Source of the DNA: DATHWB01 sp040902855
GTDB lineage: Bacteria > Actinomycetota > Acidimicrobiia > Spongiisociales > ZC4RG35
Length of the DNA: 6,565 nt
NCBI GenBank assembly: GCA_040902855.1
Contig: JBBDWN010000036.1
Location: forward strand, 1 to 6,565
Reading direction: 5' to 3'
Part shown: piece after piece, positions 4,865 to 6,565 of the stretch
Numbering within the stretch: position 1 is the first letter of the stretch
Layout: every line of letters begins with the position of its first letter
Position numbers and translations under genes: made by a program
Notes under the pieces: model-generated
The model's database searches: none
What the model was told of the DNA's origin: nothing
Seen by the model: the letters and a program-made list of their open reading frames with translations, nothing else

Positions 4865-6081
4865 TGTTCGACCCGACCGCGGTCCGCAAGGACTTTCCGA
4901 TCTTCGAGCGCCAGGCAGCACGCCACTTCCTCGACTCCGCCGCCTCCAGCCAGAAGCCGCGTTCCGTGATCGACGCGATGACCGACCTCGCCTCCAATCA
5001 CTACGCCAACGTTCATCGTGGCGCCTACACCCTGTCACTCGAGTCGACCGAGGTCTATGAGTCGGCGCGCAGAACCATCGCCCGGTTCATCGGAGCGGCC
5101 GATCCGGACGAAGTGGTCATCACCCGCGGCGCCACGACAGCCCTCAACATGGTGGCGTGGGGGTGGGGCGGCGAACATCTCGAACCGGGCGACCGCATTC
5201 TCCTGTCGAAGATGGAACACCACGCCAACCTGGTGCCGTGGCAGATGGTGGCCCGCAAGACCGGTGCGGACCTCGACTTCGTCGGAATGACCGGCGACTA
5301 CCGCCTCGACATGGACGACTTCGAATCCAAACTCGACTCCGATGTGAAAATCGTGTCGATCACCGGCATGTCGAACGTCCTCGGAACGATGCCGCCGCTC
5401 AGACAGATCATCGACGGGGCCCATCGAGTCGGCGCCATCGCCGTCATCGACGCCGCCCAACTCGTCCCCCACCATCCGGTGAACGTGACCGACATGGGGG
5501 CGGATTTCGTCGCCGTCTCCGCTCACAAGATGCTCGGTCCGACCGGTATCGGATTCCTGTGGGGGCGTCCGGAATCGCTCGAACGCCTGGAACCGATCGA
5601 AGGCGGCGGGGAGATGATCTCCACCGTCGAACTGCAACGGTCGACATGGGCACCCATCCCACACCGGTTCGAGGCGGGAACGCCGGCCATCATCGAAGCG
5701 GCCGGACTGATCGCCGCCATCGAATACCTCGAATCTCTCGGGATGGAGAACGTCGCCCGCCACGACCGGGACCTCACCGAATACGCCCTCGCCCTGCTGT
5801 CCGAAGTCCCGGCGGCGACCGTCTACGGACCTCCGGCCGGCGACGATCGGGGCGGCGTCATATCGTTCACACTCGGAGACGCCCACCCTCACGACCTGGC
5901 GACCATCCTCGACCAGCAGGGAGTATCAGTGCGGGCAGGCCACCATTGCGCCAAACCGCTGATGAAGGAGGTCGGTGTGCCGTCCACCGCCCGGGCGAGC
6001 TTCTACGTCTACAACACCCGCGATGACGTCGACGCGCTGATTCGGGGATTGGAAACGGCTTCGGCGTTGTTCGGTATCTGA
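4864..6081 (+). CDS. sufS: SufS-type cysteine desulfurase
   Basis: This 405-residue PLP enzyme converts L-cysteine to alanine and holds the sulfur as a persulfide for Fe-S cluster assembly. The key residues are all present: NVHRGAYTLS (49-58), RGAT (88-91), MEHHANLVPWQ with His119/His120, DAAQLVPHHPV (196-206), and SAHKMLGPTGIGF with the PLP-binding Lys222. RAGHHCAKPLM carries the catalytic Cys362 on the short loop typical of type II (SufS) desulfurases. The length is standard. The start ATG shares its A with the sufC stop (TGATG), so translation is probably coupled; no Shine-Dalgarno sequence is visible. SufU, its usual partner in Gram-positive bacteria, is encoded directly downstream. Nothing suggests inactivation. 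Confidence 0.96.
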   Translation: MFDPTAVRKDFPIFERQAARHFLDSAASSQKPRSVIDAMTDLASNHYANVHRGAYTLSLESTEVYESARRTIARFIGAADPDEVVITRGATTALNMVAWGWGGEHLEPGDRILLSKMEHHANLVPWQMVARKTGADLDFVGMTGDYRLDMDDFESKLDSDVKIVSITGMSNVLGTMPPLRQIIDGAHRVGAIAVIDAAQLVPHHPVNVTDMGADFVAVSAHKMLGPTGIGFLWGRPESLERLEPIEGGGEMISTVELQRSTWAPIPHRFEAGTPAIIEAAGLIAAIEYLESLGMENVARHDRDLTEYALALLSEVPAATVYGPPAGDDRGGVISFTLGDAHPHDLATILDQQGVSVRAGHHCAKPLMKEVGVPSTARASFYVYNTRDDVDALIRGLETASALFGI

Positions 6082-6084
6082 GAC

Positions 6085-6531
6085 ATGTCACTCGAAGAGC
6101 TCTATCGCGAAGTCATCCTCGACCATTACCGCAACCCGCGGAACCGGTCGGCCCTGGAGTCGGCCGACGCTGCCGCCGACGGCGTGAATCCGTTGTGCGG
6201 TGATGAGATACATCTGGAGTTGGCCTTCGACGACGACGTCGTGAGCGCGGTGTCGATCACCGGCCAGGGATGTTCGATCAGCCAGTCGAGTGCGTCGATG
6301 ATGAGCGAGGCGATCAAAGGAAAGTCGCGAGCCGAGATCGAGGCGCTGACCACCAAGTTCCGTTCGATGATGGACCTCGAGTCCAACGGCGAGTTCTCCA
6401 TCGATACCGACCAACCCGGTTCGGTTCTCGGAGACCTCGAAGCGCTGCAGGGTGTACGGAACTATCCCGTGCGGATCAAGTGCGCCAATCTCGCTTGGAC
6501 GACGCTGCAGCAGGCACTGTCCGAAGCCTGA
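6085..6531 (+). CDS. sufU: SufU, zinc-dependent sulfur-transfer partner of SufS
   Basis: This 148-residue protein has an IscU-like fold and the SufU hallmarks. SufU accepts the persulfide sulfur from SufS by ligand exchange at a zinc site and passes it to the SufBCD scaffold. The zinc-ligand set is complete: Cys38 and Asp40 in NPLCGDEI, Cys63 in GQGCSISQSSASMMSE, and Cys133 in YPVRIKCANLAW. The family insertion between the second and third cysteines (about residues 85-118) is present, and the His found near the last cysteine in IscU is absent, which favours SufU over IscU. The N-terminus MSLEELYREVILDHYRNPRN is typical. It begins 3 nt after the sufS stop without a visible ribosome binding site, consistent with translational coupling. 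The last 34 nt of the window contain no further recognisable gene. Confidence 0.96.
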   Translation: MSLEELYREVILDHYRNPRNRSALESADAAADGVNPLCGDEIHLELAFDDDVVSAVSITGQGCSISQSSASMMSEAIKGKSRAEIEALTTKFRSMMDLESNGEFSIDTDQPGSVLGDLEALQGVRNYPVRIKCANLAWTTLQQALSEA

Positions 6532-6565
6532 GCGGAGATCACCCGGGAATCGAACGACAGGCCAC

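Noticed and set aside
5035..6026. Long shadow frames of 285 and 289 codons across sufS
   Set aside because: SufS carries all its catalytic motifs in its own frame. The shadows have biased, His/Arg-rich compositions without domains.

Overview
The window is high-GC bacterial DNA with the look of an actinobacterium, most likely of the Acidimicrobiia type. That placement is an inference from gene content: a VanW-domain protein with cysteine-bearing S-layer-homology repeats, an F420-type luciferase-like oxidoreductase, a SufS/SufU pair, and starts that mostly lack a Shine-Dalgarno sequence but have a TANNNT-like -10 box 6-8 nt upstream. No rRNA, tRNA, transposase, integrase or CRISPR array is visible. 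Seven protein genes fill about 95% of the window.

Layout. Positions 1-251 are non-coding and packed with G6/C6 runs and inverted repeats, including two copies of a hairpin with conserved arms and different 15-nt loops. On the minus strand, 252-1490 encodes a secreted protein with three SLH-like repeats and a VanW domain. Diverging from it across 84 bp, 1575-2498 (+) encodes a luciferase-like flavin/F420 oxidoreductase. It converges on a YbaK/ProX-type aminoacyl-tRNA deacylase (2512-2982, -). The two stop codons lie in adjacent copies of a perfect 17-bp tandem duplication. A 43-bp divergent gap leads to a secreted lipoprotein of unknown function (3026-4066, +).

The second half is an iron-sulfur cluster assembly operon: sufC (4103-4864), sufS (4864-6081, overlapping sufC by one base) and sufU (6085-6531, 3 nt after sufS). 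SufS takes sulfur from cysteine. SufU is a zinc-bound sulfur-transfer partner that accepts it. SufC is the ATPase of the SufBCD scaffold on which clusters are built. sufB and sufD are not between or directly upstream of these genes, so the scaffold partners must be encoded elsewhere or beyond 6565.

The most striking non-coding signal is in front of sufC: a perfect AT-rich palindrome (4077-4100) plus a third half-site at exact 9-bp periodicity, overlapping a good -10 box and the probable leaderless start codon. It looks like the operator of an Fe-S or iron-responsive repressor. No regulator gene is in the window.
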